Assembly (NCBI GenBank): GCA_009617715.1
Contig: VTFK01000115.1
Coordinates: forward strand, 310,001-374,000
DNA: 64,000 nt
From: Plectrocnemia conspersa
Taxonomy: Eukaryota > Arthropoda > Insecta > Trichoptera > Polycentropodidae
Reading direction: 5' to 3'
The position numbers and the translations under genes were made by a program. The notes beneath the pieces are model-generated. The model worked only from the letters and a program-made list of their open reading frames with translations. It did no database searches and was not told where the DNA came from. Positions 34,686-47,602 of this stretch are shown here, in pieces. Position 1 is the first letter of the stretch. Every line of letters begins with the position of its first letter.

Positions 34686-34990
34686 AAAATCACGGGCGGC
34701 TCGATCGGGCCTCAGGGGCTTCAAAGAGCGGCCCACTAGTGTGGTAAAATAAATAACAGGCGGGAGGCATTAGGAAACGTAATTATCTAATTTGGTAATT
34801 CTTCACTCTCGACTTGTTATGATTTGTTACTTGCGCGCTTCGAGCTCGACTAAAGCGCGATACCGAATAACGCCCCGATGCCTGGTCAAAATTATTTATA
34901 ATACATATATTTTTCATTCGAAGGGGCTCTAAATCCTTAATTTTATTAATAATTGCATTGGTGATTTTACGAGTGGTGTGTTTAATTATT
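34686..34990. promoter_or_regulatory. Compact GC-rich noncoding island
   Basis: The first 200 bp is among the most GC-rich non-transposon DNA in the window (GGGCGGCTCGATCGGGCC near 34694). It contains ATAAATAACAGGCGG and AATTATCTAATTTGG. No frame. Candidate regulatory element. Confidence 0.35.
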
Positions 34991-37900
34991 ATTAAATCTT
35001 TACAATAATTAAACGGGAAGTTAATTGAATACTCGTACTTTATTGAAAAACATTAAACTTTTTATTAGAAAAACAATAATGTACTGATATTAACAATAAT
35101 CAAGGTTTTATTTGTGTCAAATTAGGAATTCGTTATAATTTTAATTTTATTTAAAAGATTTATTTTTTATTTTTTGAACCAAATTAAAAAAGAACGGTGT
35201 AATAAATACTTTTTCTTGTTTTTAATATTATTTATAACATCAATTACGTTTTTTCTGATAATAATAATTAATCTTACGTGTATATTTTAAAATAATTTTG
35301 GCAATATATTTAAGTAACTGTGTTTAATTTTTTAATATAAATTTGTAACTAAAAATATAAAGCTATTTGCTTAATTAGTAAATTCAAACTCAATTGATTC
35401 ATTTTCAATAGCTTATAAAATAAAACTTTAATAAGCACAAAATTATTCTTTTAAAATAAGAGTTATAAAAAAAGTTGCTTTAGATAAAATAAAATAATTC
35501 CAAACAATTACAAAAAATTGTTTTGTATTATTAAACTTAGCAAATAATTAAATATTAAAAATAACCTTGTATAAGCGTAATTTTACTCTAGCAATTTTTT
35601 TTTATAAATTTCCACGTTCCATTATTTTCAGTTAGTTTCCATTTTTTTTTTTATGGAAACCATAAAACCATCCACATGGTAAAAAAGCAATAAAAATATT
35701 TATAGCAACAGTCCAAACTGTAAGAATTTTATTTTACAATCAGAAGCTTTTTTTTATCTTGAATTTTTTTTTTATGCAATTATGATTCCTCTACATTTTA
35801 GAATGGATCTATTCCTTTATTAAAAGGATATAAATCTAGATGGTAATAATACGTTTTTCTTCCAAGAAAAAAAAGTACAGAAACTAATTAAATTTCTTAT
35901 GTTTAAAATTTAGTTTTCTCAAATGCCTTAGTTTTAATCAAATTGAGCCTATTTTAAATTAGCTATTATAAATTTTCCATATAAATTTAGTTCTTGTTAT
36001 GGACAATATTTGTTTAAAAAACTTGTCGATTAAAATATAAAATGTGTATTAAGAAACGAAATCTTCGTCTATTTAAATGGAAAAGCTATTATTGAGTGCT
36101 TTGATGAAAAATGTGTTAGCTGCTGTAATTATTAATAGTCAAAAGCTAATGTTTATGCAATTAAAAGTAGTTGATAAGTTGGATTTTGTTAATGTGAATT
36201 AAATTTATTTATTACAGATTTCTTATTTTCAGACAGAATATCCTGATTTTTTTTATTAACTGCTTATACAATCTTACCTTATTTTAATAAATATAAAAAT
36301 AATAAATGTAAAAGCAAATTAATTAAATAAAACTAATAAAAAAATTGCTTTTAATAAAATTTAATATTAATACACTAAATTGCTTCGTTTCGTCTATATT
36401 ATATTTATTAATTCTTTGATTAGAATAAGTTTTATTTTATAAAAAAAAAATTATCAACTTTTTGATTTATATGTAAAGTTATAAGTTGCTTTAAGAACAA
36501 CAATAAAAATAATAGATATTAAGCAGTAAACTCAATATCTTATTTTAACAAAAAAAAATATCATAATATAGTAAAAAAAAGATAATTTATACAAATTATT
36601 TTCATTATTTTTTCTACTTTAAAAATATATAATTAAAACAGAAAACCTAAAATTTTATATATTTTATAACAATAAAAACTATTAATGTAATTATCATTGA
36701 TTGAATTTATCTGTAAATCGAATTAATTATATCTTTTTGGGCAAAACCTTGGTATACATTTCCTTACATTAAAAAAAACTTATGTTGTACTTTGAAGTTT
36801 TATTACATTTTTAATTTAAGTAGTTTTTTTTATTTCCTGTATAAATATATAGTTACAGAGCCTTGTATCAGTGTTTTTTTATTTATTAAATTGAACATTA
36901 TTACTAATGTGAGCTATATATTTTTTTACAAATTAATTACATTCATAAAAATACGATTCTTATGCAATATTATAAGAATTTATAGTAAATCAAATAGTAA
37001 ACGATATTATATTCAGAAGTATTAAAAAATACAGTTTCACACATACATATCTCTATGTTAATTTAAGTCACCAATAATTAGTCGATATATATATATTTTA
37101 AATTTTACATAAGCAATTTTAAATATATAATATAATATATTTAAAGGTGCAAAATATATATATATATATATATATTTTAAATTTTACATAAGCAATTTTA
37201 AATATATAATATAATATATTTAAAGGTGCAAAATATATAAATTTTGCTGCAGAAAAGGCTCATTTTATTACTATTAATGTGGACTTCATTGCCAACAATG
37301 TGTGTCGGCAACTATGAATCTGAATGCAAAAAAATATTACTTTACGAATTGATTTAAGATATGTAAAAAAATCAATATCAGAAATTTAGAAAGTCCACAG
37401 CTGCATATTATTAACTTGAAAATATGAGTAATTTCTGAAATTTCGGCAACTAAAAAGTGTTTTTTTTTTTATTATTATATTCCTCGGATTTATTAAGTGT
37501 CGACTTTTAACTAACATATAAAAGTACATGGATGTTTTAAATAATATAAACATTAAAAAATATTTTTTTAAATAAAAAAGAGCACAATTGACAATTGTAA
37601 ATACTCCAGCGTTATATAAGAGGAACAATTAACTCTATGATTTATTAAATATATACAGTACACAAAATTTAAACTACAAATATAAACGAATATTTGGATA
37701 AATATTCAAGTAACGAATAGTTTAAAACGAGCTATTGAATATATTTATTCAGTAATCAATCATTTAGATCAATGTAAGTACCACATATTATTAACAGAAA
37801 CTTAAATATTTTATAAAATTATAATTTATTTAAATTTTTAAGTCATATATGAATAAATTTACTATAACACAAAAATACCTATATTAGGAATTATTTTAAT

Positions 37901-38480
37901 TAAGCTATTGAATCTGTCACCAAAATTTAAATTTTTATGTATTATCCTAGCAAAGTAATGCATATTTAAACTATAATATAAAATATGAAATATTTGTTTA
38001 TTTGTCACAAATAACAGTAGCGACGTGACATTTGCACATATTCTGGCTACATTTCTATGCACAGTTAATGCAATAAACTTTTAATTTAACCTATTTATTA
38101 TTGATTAAATATATTTTCAATTATGTGGAAAAATGATTCAAAATATAAATGATATAATAAGTCATTAAATATATAAAATTGGGTATTAAGTTATTACGAT
38201 GTTGTAATTGTATATAATATAATATATTATTTTTTTATCAGAATTATTCAATGTATGTTTTTTTAAGGTAAATGTTACTTTTATGCTTAATAAGATGTCT
38301 ATATAATCAATGATATTCCGAGCTATCATAATTTCTGGCACTTTTTTTAGTTTTTTACGAGGAAATGAAGTTTTAAATAACACCAGTATAGGAAATTGCT
38401 TTTTTTTTAAATTGCAATATTATTTTATAGTTTTTTGTTTAATTATCATATTTATAAATTAAAATATTTAGTACAAATAT
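34991..38480. other. Longest AT-rich stretch (3.5 kb), no gene
   Basis: Almost pure A/T sequence with many homopolymer runs. The only structure I can support is the tandem duplication at 37086-37239. The frames at 36792-37025, 37386-37628, 37862-38062 and 38186-38383 encode I/Y/F/K/N-rich peptides expected from random A/T sequence. Confidence 0.5.
37086..37239. repeat. Tandem duplication, 79-bp unit, two copies
   Basis: The words AAATTTTACATAAGCAATTT and TTTAAAGGTGCAAAATATAT recur at exactly 79-bp spacing (37100 and 37179). A TA microsatellite lies at the junction. The copies are essentially identical, so the duplication is recent. Confidence 0.9.
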
Positions 38481-39280
38481 CAAGCGTTAAGCGTTACTGT
38501 TAAACACTCATTTTGTGATACTAATATCGCCTTTAACGGAGCGCCGTTTTAAGATGAAATGGACCGCGTTACCTGTTGATATATGGCTTTTTAAACCACC
38601 GACGCACGGGGTCGAAATTATTCACGTTCAAAGACCATTTCTTCCTTTGCAAATCGAAACTTAAGCTGCGAAGAAACTGCACATGAGAAGATTTGCAAAA
38701 CGTCTATTTAAGACGAGCGCTTATTGAAACTTAACGACCCACTCCCGTTTAAGATACGCGATGAATGTGCAGTTTCAAAAGCATTTGATGAAAATTTATA
38801 TCTTGCAATGTTTTCGTTAGAAAAGCTCTTACAAATCTAATGAGATATTCAAATCCGAATGTTAATTAACAAACGGTAACATAACGGAATTAGCACCGCA
38901 GCGCATGATGTAAAAAGTGATTAATCTGGCGATCAATCTCGCATCTGTTTCGATTCAGTTTCCTTCAGACGCGATGATACTTATTATGGCTGTTTGAATG
39001 CATCGCAAGAGTAAATTAAATTGATGTTTTTGAACAGAATCTGTTCAGTAACACTATAAAAGGGTGCTGTAGAATGCGGCTCGATCTACGTGGTAACTTA
39101 TTATTGCACGCCGTCGCTTAATTCCGCATCAAATCAAAAGAGCTTTTATGAGGCTAACGATCTATAGAACTAACTAGTGAAATATTAACCGATGCGAAAA
39201 CAGAAATATCGACGTATTTTATTCGCGTGACAATAAATTTGGGGAATGGGGAACATTATTATACGGTCTAATTAATATAT
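38481..39280. promoter_or_regulatory. GC-richer noncoding island, about 750 bp
   Basis: A long mixed-composition block without repeat relatives. It carries multiple TTAAT/ATTAA cores, AGCTTTTATGAGG near 39140 and CG dinucleotides throughout. No frame. Candidate regulatory cluster. Confidence 0.35.
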
Positions 39281-39475
39281 TTTACATTATGGTAATTAAA
39301 ATATTTTTTATAACATTTTATAATAATATATGTAAATATATACAAGCTGACACATAAAATTCAATTAATCATTTAATGTTTATAAATATTTTTATATAAA
39401 AAAATATACGATAAACGCAATTTTATTTCGAATGTATAAAATTTTAAATTTACTCTTTTATGATCTGACAATTAA
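39281..39475. other. AT-rich spacer
   Basis: Nothing recognised. Confidence 0.4.
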
Positions 39476-39935
39476 AATGAATGCCGATGGATCACTGCGC
39501 AATCAATATAAATATTGTATACTTCTCATCATAACGTCTATTATTAGATAGAGCATAATAGGCTTTCTAGCATAACGCCTCTCGCATGCCGGTCTGAAAG
39601 GATTAATAAATTCAGCCTCGAGATAATACGCCCTGCCATATCGAACGCTAACTTATCATTTAGATTATTAAGAATTCATTGGATCCGCGTTGTGATCTCT
39701 CAATAGACTTTGTCCAGGGGGTGGATGAACGAGGAAGCCTTCGAGCCAGTTGTGACCCCAAAGCCTCGCCATTAACGACCATTAAGGAAATGAAAAGCAA
39801 CGGGCGGGTGGCTAGACGATCGTACTTCACCCGAGAGTCTTTGCCCTTAACCCCACACTCTATCAGCATATGTGAACATACATACAGTGCTGTAAATATA
39901 AAATCGATTCATCTATAGTCGGATTTATATAAGAA
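39476..39935. promoter_or_regulatory. GC-richer noncoding island
   Basis: The core at 39655-39865 is open on both strands (79 codons plus, 69 codons minus) simply because it is GC-richer. Neither peptide resembles a known domain. Candidate regulatory element. Confidence 0.3.
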
Positions 39936-40020
39936 GATCTTTGCTATGCGAAATTATATATATTATAAAATTAAAAAATTTAAAAAGTAGCAATTATTTA
40001 AAAAAAATATATAATAATTT

Positions 40021-40310
40021 TAAATACATATGATTGTGTCCCGACTGTGTCAGGGGATGCGAAGAGAGAAGCGGCGGATTTTGCGATCTTCGTTGGTCTA
40101 AAGTTGGGTCGGCCTGTTCTTGGTTTAGGTTTGTACGTACTCAGTAAGTCTAGACAGGCGTCATTTTAGATTTTTCCAGAGGGAGAAAAAGTTGGCCAGC
40201 CAGTGGTCGATTCGGCAAAGCAACTGGCGATGACCAACTCGAGAAATAAGCTCTAAAATAAGGCGGCATTTCCGAATACTTATGGCATGAAACTGACGGC
40301 AAAGCATAAT
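40021..40310 (-). repeat. Second KIAxxAASLFAS block and mixed sequence left of piggyBac copy 2
   Basis: 40055-40103 repeats the GGATGCGAAGAGAGAAGCGG...CTTCGTTGGTCTAAAG segment of 18757-18805; the minus strand reads FRPTKIAKSAASLFASPD. The following 200 bp is mixed in composition and unrecognised. Confidence 0.45.
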
Positions 40311-41747
40311 AACAGCTTAACGCCCGAAGACTCGTACACTTCTTGAACAGAAATAAATTTTAGGAGCAAACTGTCTTGCTAGGTAAACATAAAACAAATT
40401 CAATCAAAAGAAATCGAAACATCCAGGTTGAAAGTACATTTAAGCATCAATTAACAAAGTTTTTTAACCTAAACTTTTGTATGTAATTGCAAAATTAAAA
40501 AGTAAAAATGTTACGGTATATGTAGAAAAATTATATAACACAGTAATCAAAGAACTTTAAAAAAATATCAACCATTAACTAACGATAATTTTTACAGGGT
40601 TTTTGTTATTTTGAAATTTTCATCACCATTTGGAAAACCGCAATGATTTACAGATTAAAAAACCAGAAGAAAAAGCTACAAATCGGATAAATTATCGTCA
40701 TATTATATTATGGCATTAAGTAAAATAATTTTATAAAAAATAATAATTTTGCGCTTAAAAGAATATCTGAGGAATAAAATCATGAACGAATAAATATGTA
40801 TTTTACATTCCTAATATTTTGTGTAAATTAAGAATGCTTGCAATGGTTACAAACTAGTGATTTATAATTTAATAATATGTATGTTTAAATGCTTCTATAA
40901 ATTAAAAAAAATATCCGTTTATAATATAATGTAATTTGCACTCACCTAATTTTTCGGCGTTCTTTTTCTGCTCACACCTGTCACAGACACATTTATTTTT
41001 ATCACTGCACTTAAACAACACACTATCACTATTTATATTTATTTTTATTATTTACACTTTTTTATCCATTTCAATATTTTTCGATACGTCAATATGAAAA
41101 GGATTTCACAACTTCTGCACATGTATGCTGTATCTTTCCTTATTCCATGTGCAGAACAAACACGACACTTTCTTCTCACATATTTCTCCGCACTTTTTAG
41201 CTGATGGCTTTTTAACTTATCTGAAAGCCTTTCTAGTGGATCGACAACACGGCCATGACAAGATGTGGCAGAAACTGGTGAAATGTCATTAGAATCGATA
41301 AATTACACTGAATTCTGCACAGCCTTACTCAAAAGAAAATCTTTAAATTTAATTTTGCTGTTACGATTCAAATTTTGAACGAATAAAACAATGCGCATCG
41401 AAATAAATAAAAAACATTGTTTTATTCATTCCATTGTTTTTTTTTTAAATATTAACACCTCATATATTTATTACCATCCGTTATACATTGAGGCTTATGG
41501 CCGATAGTTCTGGGCTTTTTCCCATGTCCAAAGTAGATATCATTCTAAAATCTTTTTTCTTATTTGTTTTCCAAATTTAGATAAGCGTTTTACCTTATCT
41601 GCCATGTTTCATCTGTAGGGCATTGATTTTATATTTTTTAGATTTTTGCAGACCCCTATTTTTCTGGTTTGTTCCACAAAGTTCTGTTTTCCGTAAAAAT
41701 GAATAATTTGCGAGTAAAACGCTATTTTAAAAATTGACAGCATAAAC
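40309..41747 (-). mobile_element. piggyBac deletion derivative, second copy, right end lost
   Basis: The left end CAGCTTAACGCCCG starts at 40313 next to ATAA (degenerate TTAA, 40309-40312). The body then follows copy 1 at 7.57-9.44 kb. Relative to copy 1 it lacks about 280 bp near the left end, and its similarity stops at about 41747 (GACAGCATAAA), before the right inverted repeat. On the minus strand it keeps the same C-terminal exon: LNRNSKIKFKDFLLSKA, then KCRVCSAHGIRKDTAYMC, SCEI. An in-frame stop and further decay show it is not functional. Because both copies lack the same transposase core, the deletion arose before they spread. Confidence 0.8.
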
Positions 41748-42095
41748 ACGGTGCCACATGTCTAGATATGGGTATAGTACTTTCATCGCTGTATTTATTA
41801 ATCTTCCTATATTTCTGGTGTATTATAGTAGTGAGTTTTAATAAATTTATCTACATTTTTATGATTTTTAAAATATCTTACTACTTTATTTAAAAAAAAT
41901 TTTAAGCAGTAAAAGTAATAAATATGAACGTTTTTTAAAAAAAAAAAATTAGTTTACTTGTTTTAAAAACACCTATGAAGGATTGGGGTAAAAATTATTA
42001 ATCGAGCTTAAGTAAGCTTTAATAATTTTATTAAAGCGTCTATGCATAGTAAAAAATATTTTTTCAATGAACATTACATCACAGAATTTGGCATG
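41748..42095. other. AT-rich spacer
   Basis: Nothing recognised. Confidence 0.4.
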
Positions 42096-42960
42096 TACTT
42101 AATATTATATATCTACAAGCCCTTCGAAGAATCGACTTTGCAAAACAACGCTGTCATGGATCTTTCATACGAGGCGAAATCGAACGTTTCTAGAGGCGCT
42201 CGGATAAAAGAATCCAGTTACGGCTAATAGACGACTGACAGTTTAATGTCTCTCTAATATATTTATTGTTATTATTGGTATAATGGACGTACGAGATGAA
42301 CGAAAAAAATTATAATATACCCATTGACCGCGTCGAATCGCCACTATTTGTTATGCACACTTCAAAGACAATTTGTTAATGAAACATTCCGGCGAGTGCC
42401 GGCACGTCAACGTTACTATACTTTATTGTAACCGATATATTCTTGCCGCGTTAATTTATCGCGCCGTACCCATTATTAAAAGCACTGACCTCAGCGCCGG
42501 CTCTGGTAAAGTCGAATAATTAAACGGCTAAAAATCCGAATGATACCGATATAAATCAAAAGTTTCGTTTCGAACAACATCGTCAAATGTTTGCTCTCAG
42601 ATATAATCATCGGGGCGGAGCGCCTTTCAATTATTCATATTTATAGCCGACGATGATAACGTGAAATACAATGTTTGATCAGGTCGTTTCGGTTATTTAT
42701 TGACTTTTGGGCACGTCGACTGTAATTTAATCTCCTTCATGCGCGCCAATCGAACGAGAGCTTTTTAATTGACTATTAACGGATTAAATTGCGCTTCATT
42801 TTTATATGTAAGGCATTATTTTTTTATCAATCGTTCAAAGTTACGATTTTTCAGAAGACGAGAAAGCATCTAAAAACGCCATGACGTTACATTTGACGTT
42901 GCTGTCGTTTTGATATTCAAAAACAAATAAAATAAATAAAGAGTTGTAAGATAGAGTCGA
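42096..42960. promoter_or_regulatory. GC-richer noncoding island, about 850 bp
   Basis: One of the largest islands, with no repeat relatives and many CG dinucleotides. TCATCGGGGCGGAGCGCC lies at 42608-42625. Homeodomain cores are frequent (TTTAATTGACTATTAACGG near 42761). The 61-codon frame at 42042-42227 is not convincing. Confidence 0.35.
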
Positions 42961-43600
42961 TATTTCGAGTACAACCAGGCTTGCTTGAGACATCTATTGC
43001 ACTTTTTGTATTAATGGTTTTATTGCCTTACGTCAGAATGACAGAATTTTTTTAGCTATCATTGCATTATTCATCAATTAGTTGTATAAAAAAATACTTC
43101 AAAATTGCGATGGAAATACCACAAATCAAACAGCAAAATTTCTCGCAAAAAAAAAAAATACAGAAAAATAGGCTAATTCACAATTCTCGTGGAAATTATA
43201 CGGTTGTGCCAGGACGCGCGCTAGACCATACATTCAAATAATATTATTGTTTTTCTTCCCTTTGGTTACCAATCGCTGTAGACCATCTGAGCCATTTCTC
43301 TTTTAAGGCATGAATAGATTTGTGTGAGTCAAAAAGCGATGCAATTGACTCACATATACCCTCTCATCTGCAATTTTTAATGTCTCAAAGCAGTATTAAA
43401 TATTTGAAACTTGGTAATAGAGAAGAGAGACGCAGAAGGGAAATGCTGGAGAAAATTCACGGAGTCACAGCAGCATAGACGAACAGAGAAGAGATAGGAG
43501 ACGCGTCGAAACGAGAAACATCACGAGAAGACGCAACTCGACACGCCAATAAAAACACTTTGAGTTTCAAAACCTGCCATTTCAACTACACCGGCTGATA
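42961..43600. other. Mixed sequence with a purine-rich segment
   Basis: 43420-43560 is strongly purine-rich on the plus strand (GAGAAGAGAGACGCAGAAGG and similar). I recognise no gene or repeat. A minus-strand peptide near 43260-43330 faintly resembles a mariner transposase C-terminus but is too short to call. Confidence 0.25.
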
Positions 43601-43960
43601 GAAATATCTTTATTTCACTCTATATATAATAATTAAAATATGTAGGTAAATGTTACTAGGTTTTCTGGCGGCTATTTGGGTGCAAAGTTATTCTTCTTTG
43701 GCTTTAAAACGATTGTAAATATATCAATACATTGAGTCGTGGCCGACCGGGCTATAACCAGCAATCGATTTGTTGGCCTGGTCTGTCTAAGAGAATTGCG
43801 ATCGCGTCCTTTATTCTGATCCGTTGCGCCCAGGATGACAGCGCTCGAGATCGCACCTCTTGCATGAGCCATTCAGTTTTTAAAGAGCTTACCAAGCATA
43901 AAGATGGGGTGGTGTTCGTATATTTTAGGTGGGTACTATATTATTAAAAACAATATTTTA
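43601..43960. other. GC-richer block, unrecognised
   Basis: 43735-43870 is GC-rich and open on both strands for 66-71 codons without similarity to a known family. It may be regulatory DNA or an old element. Confidence 0.22.
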
Positions 43961-44740
43961 GATGTAATTATTATTGTATAATGACCATAATGACCCATTA
44001 GAAAAATTTGTCAAGTCATGATGGACAGATTTGTGATAAATAGTAATAGAAAATATTTGCTTCTGCTTTTTAAATATTTTAATATACTACTTATTAATTT
44101 TACGTAACAGTAGAAATGCAATTTTTTATATAAAAAAAATATTATATAAAAAAATTTTCTAATCAATTTATTCAAAAAGTCTTTAAAAAATAGGAGTTAT
44201 TTTAGCCATGACTTTAAGTTATAAAGGGCGTTTATAGGAAAATTACAATCTAGCTTACACGCTTAATGGGAAATATTTTACAGTTTAATTTTATAGTTTT
44301 AATACCTATTTTAAAAATGAGATGTGTTATGGTAGGTTTAAGTAAAATTATTTTGCAAATATTTAGTGCTAATTTTATTGATTGATTAGTATTCAATTAT
44401 CATATTGTGATAAATATAGTTATAAATTTTAGAAGACATATCCTATACGATAAAGAATGATGTAAAATTAGCATTTCTTAAGTTCTGAGGTGAAAGACAG
44501 GTGGATAAACTTTTACATTGTTATTATATAAATAAACGTTTATTGTTAAAAATATATAAAAAACAGAGGACATTTAAAAATAATTTATGTTTTTTAATTT
44601 TATGTTAAATTTTCAAACGAAAAAAGGCGGCGTAAAAATGATAGAAGCTAAAGAAAAATTCGAAAACTACCTGTTCATTTTAATTACCGTAGAATTTATA
44701 TAAAACCATAACAATAAACATTAATTATTATTTCTCAACA
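43961..44740. other. AT-rich stretch, no gene
   Basis: Nothing recognised. Confidence 0.45.
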
Positions 44741-45540
44741 TAAAAATATATCACGATTTAAGCCGTTATTGAAGATAATTCAGACAATTTGTGACCTCTC
44801 GCATTAACGACGTCACTTTTCCATGAGGTCGGAGATCTCAAATATGTATGCGAAATAAAATAAATCTATTTTTTACTTCTCCGACCAATATTTCATCATC
44901 ATCGTAAGATGCGAGACTATAATAAATATGATATCGTACTAGTTCAAAATGTTCCTTGCTAGGCGTTTTCGCCGTATAATAATTGAGGCGTATGTAAATA
45001 AAACTCGTTCCAGGATATATCCAATAAAGCGCTCGACCGCGACACCTGCTAGATAAAATAGTCAATTTGGCATGAAAAAAATGGCCTTTTTGTATAATTG
45101 AAATTCGGACCCGTCCATACGTCTGTACCAACATGGCGATGTATGCGGAATCGGATGACCCTAGGGTCAAAGAGATTAAAGCGATACCTGCCCACGTACG
45201 GCATGACCCAGAAATGCGATTCTAAATCCATTCGAAGCACATCCTAGATTCGTCGATGCCATATTTTCCAATTTAACAAGGTGTTGAATTTAAGCAAGCA
45301 AATTTACAATTTTTATCTATTTATTTGTAATTACTGTACCTGCGTGAAATGTGATTGAACGCGTGCGGTTATTTTTTAATGGCGCGGTGTAAACCTCGAT
45401 TAAATTACTATTATAAATAATGAAAGAAGTTTGAGAATCGGCGTTATATAAAAAGCGATTTCGACACTATTGACCTTTGAATTCGTTAGAATCCAAATGT
45501 GAGATATATGGCGTTCGAGATTTTAAGCACCTGTTCAATA
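44741..45540. promoter_or_regulatory. GC-richer noncoding island
   Basis: Mixed-composition block with a nuclear-receptor half-site context TTGACCTTTGAA at about 45470, and a palindromic CCCTAGGG at 45159-45166. A 110-codon minus frame (44838-45170) is unrecognised. Candidate regulatory element. Confidence 0.3.
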
Positions 45541-46848
45541 AGTAATAAAGCAAAATGATACTTTTATAGATGGAAAATATAGAAAAACATTATAATTAAG
45601 TGATTATTATTTTATATAATGCCCTTTGTAAAGTGAATTTATTTATTTTATAAATATATGCGTAAAAATAATCATTTATAAATATAAACAATTACTTTAA
45701 ATCAATCTTAGTAATCAGATTAGAAATTCTCTAAATCTTTGTATATAATATAAAATAAGTCTATTTATGCAAATACTTTATACATCTTTCGGATAAATCA
45801 CTGAATGTTAATTAAACAATGCGTTTGATTGTACAAAGATAGAATAAAACAGCGTGCAAAGTTGCGATTCTCGAGCGTGTTCCGAGGCGAAAAGCTCGTG
45901 CTTGATAATATAAATAAAATATTTTACTGTTCTTTAATAACATAAAAAATAAATAGATACAAGGGCTTATAAAATAAACTTGATTGGGTATTTAATTGGT
46001 TAACTCCTTATTCATTCAGATACTGCTTTAAACCGTCGTAAAGACATAATTTGAGAGTTAAGAAAAGTCAATTTGCTGTTTAAATCTAAATTCGACATAA
46101 TGAAAGTCTAAAAATAAATATATTTTTTTTAAATTTTGATTAGGTTTAATTTATTTTAAATATTATATCATAATATTTTGCCAAGCGATATTATGTCACA
46201 ATTTTGTGAATCTCTGATCGTGGAAATATGCGTACCTGGTAATCCATATATAAACAAATATATTTTTACTGATAATGAGTAGTGAAATTATAAATTAATT
46301 GTTTGTTACATTTAACTGTCTGAAATTATCTTTATACTAGTAAAAATATAACTTCACTGTTGATAACCTTTAAGTGTAACATACATATATATTCTTTTTT
46401 CAAGGACAGATTAGTGTAAGTATATTATTGAATGAGAGTAAAATTTAAATAAGATTTAATAGAATTTTTCTTTTCGCGTAGAATTATTCTGAAATTTAAG
46501 AAAAATCTTACAAGGTTTGTTTTTGTAGAGAGAAAAAGAATAAATTACTGTTTTAATGTATTTAAAAAATCATTAACATATAGTTAAAAGTTTAAGTAAA
46601 AAACTGCTGTCTTTATTTATAAATATGATTTGATCCTTTGAGTATTGAAAATCTATATATAATTATTTATTTATTTATTTTATTAATTTATTTAGCTTAA
46701 TAGCTAATCTTTACATCTAACAAATTTAGTAAACATATATAAAAAATATATAAAAAAATACATAACAGAAAGATAAAAAAAATAAAAATATACAATAAAT
46801 AAAAATACTTAATATTATAATTTATTTCTATATGTACGAAGGTGTTTT
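45541..46848. other. AT-rich stretch, no gene
   Basis: About 1.3 kb. A GC-richer scrap at 45840-45905 (GCGTGCAAAGTTGCGATTCT) is unexplained. Nothing else. Confidence 0.4.
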
Positions 46849-47180
46849 TTTATTCCATTTATGAAACCCGCTTTTATATTTTTTTGCTGTTTTGGATTTC
46901 TTTGGAAGACTATTATATAAATCAAAACCTCCAAATTACATAACTAGTCTTAGCCGTACTCGTTTTCTTATACTTAATTATCTTTAAATTTTCTCTATTT
47001 CTAGTATTATATTTATGTACATCTTTATTTCTTAATAAATACTTATTAAAATATTCTGGTAACATATTATTTTCTAACTTATATATAAATACTAAAACAT
47101 TCATACTCAATATTTCTTGAACATTCAACCATTCTAATCTATCAATCATACTTTTACAATAGTGAATGAATTTATGTTAA
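46849..47180 (-). mobile_element. LINE 3'-end fragment
   Basis: The minus-strand frame at 47149-46922 reads MIDRLEWLNVQE, NVLVFIYKLENNMLPEYF, then YNTRNRENLKI. After a frameshift it continues with FDLYNSLPKKSK and a WNKK tail. This is the characteristic C-terminal region after the RT of jockey/CR1-type LINEs (LEWL, VFIYK, YNTRN, LYNSLP steps). The RT itself is absent, so the copy is 5'-truncated. Related copies lie at 31.4 kb (minus) and 50.3 kb (plus). Confidence 0.8.
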
Positions 47181-47539
47181 TTCAGTATCAACTTTAATAA
47201 CAAAAATATACTATAATTGGCTACTATCAATATATTTATGTTTATAGTCCTAAGAATATATATTATACTTTAACTGAACATATTAAATAAAATTAATTTT
47301 ATTTGTGAATTTTTTACCTCAATTTTTAAAGTTTCTTTATTTATTAAAAAATTGTAAACTTATCGCCCGAAATTCACCGCCAACAATTTACCGCCAGAAA
47401 TTATTTTTTAGCACTTTCCAGCCTCGGTAATTAATCGCATAAATAATTTATAGCTTAGAAATAATCAGCAGAAAATTTTACCGTTTAGAGGCAATGATAT
47501 GTGCTTATAAAAACTCGCTTATTTATTAGTCTAAATGTT
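47181..47539. other. AT-rich spacer with a short mixed patch
   Basis: 47370-47500 has CCGCC-containing words (ACCGCCAACAATTTACCGCC near 47391) that repeat irregularly. No gene. Confidence 0.3.
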
Positions 47540-47602
47540 TTTTATATTAATTTTATAAAAAAATATTGCCGCTCAATATTTTTTTATAAAATTAATATAA
47601 AA
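47540..47602. repeat. Perfect 29-bp hairpin with 5-base loop
   Basis: Arms 47540-47568 and 47574-47602 are exact reverse complements around CCGCT. The arms contain only A/T except for one G/C pair at the loop. It could be a small foldback insertion or a stem-loop RNA precursor. Confidence 0.75.

Noticed and set aside
36792..38383. Several 65-80 codon frames in the longest A/T stretch
   Set aside because: The peptides are dominated by I, Y, F, K and N and differ in no way from random translation of A/T sequence.
39660..39918. Overlapping 69- and 79-codon frames as genes
   Set aside because: Both strands are open because the block is GC-richer; neither peptide has a domain or supporting context.
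43260..43340. Mariner transposase C-terminus on the minus strand
   Set aside because: A short KEKWLRWSTAIG-like stretch looked suggestive, but there are no catalytic D residues, no terminal repeats and stops all around.
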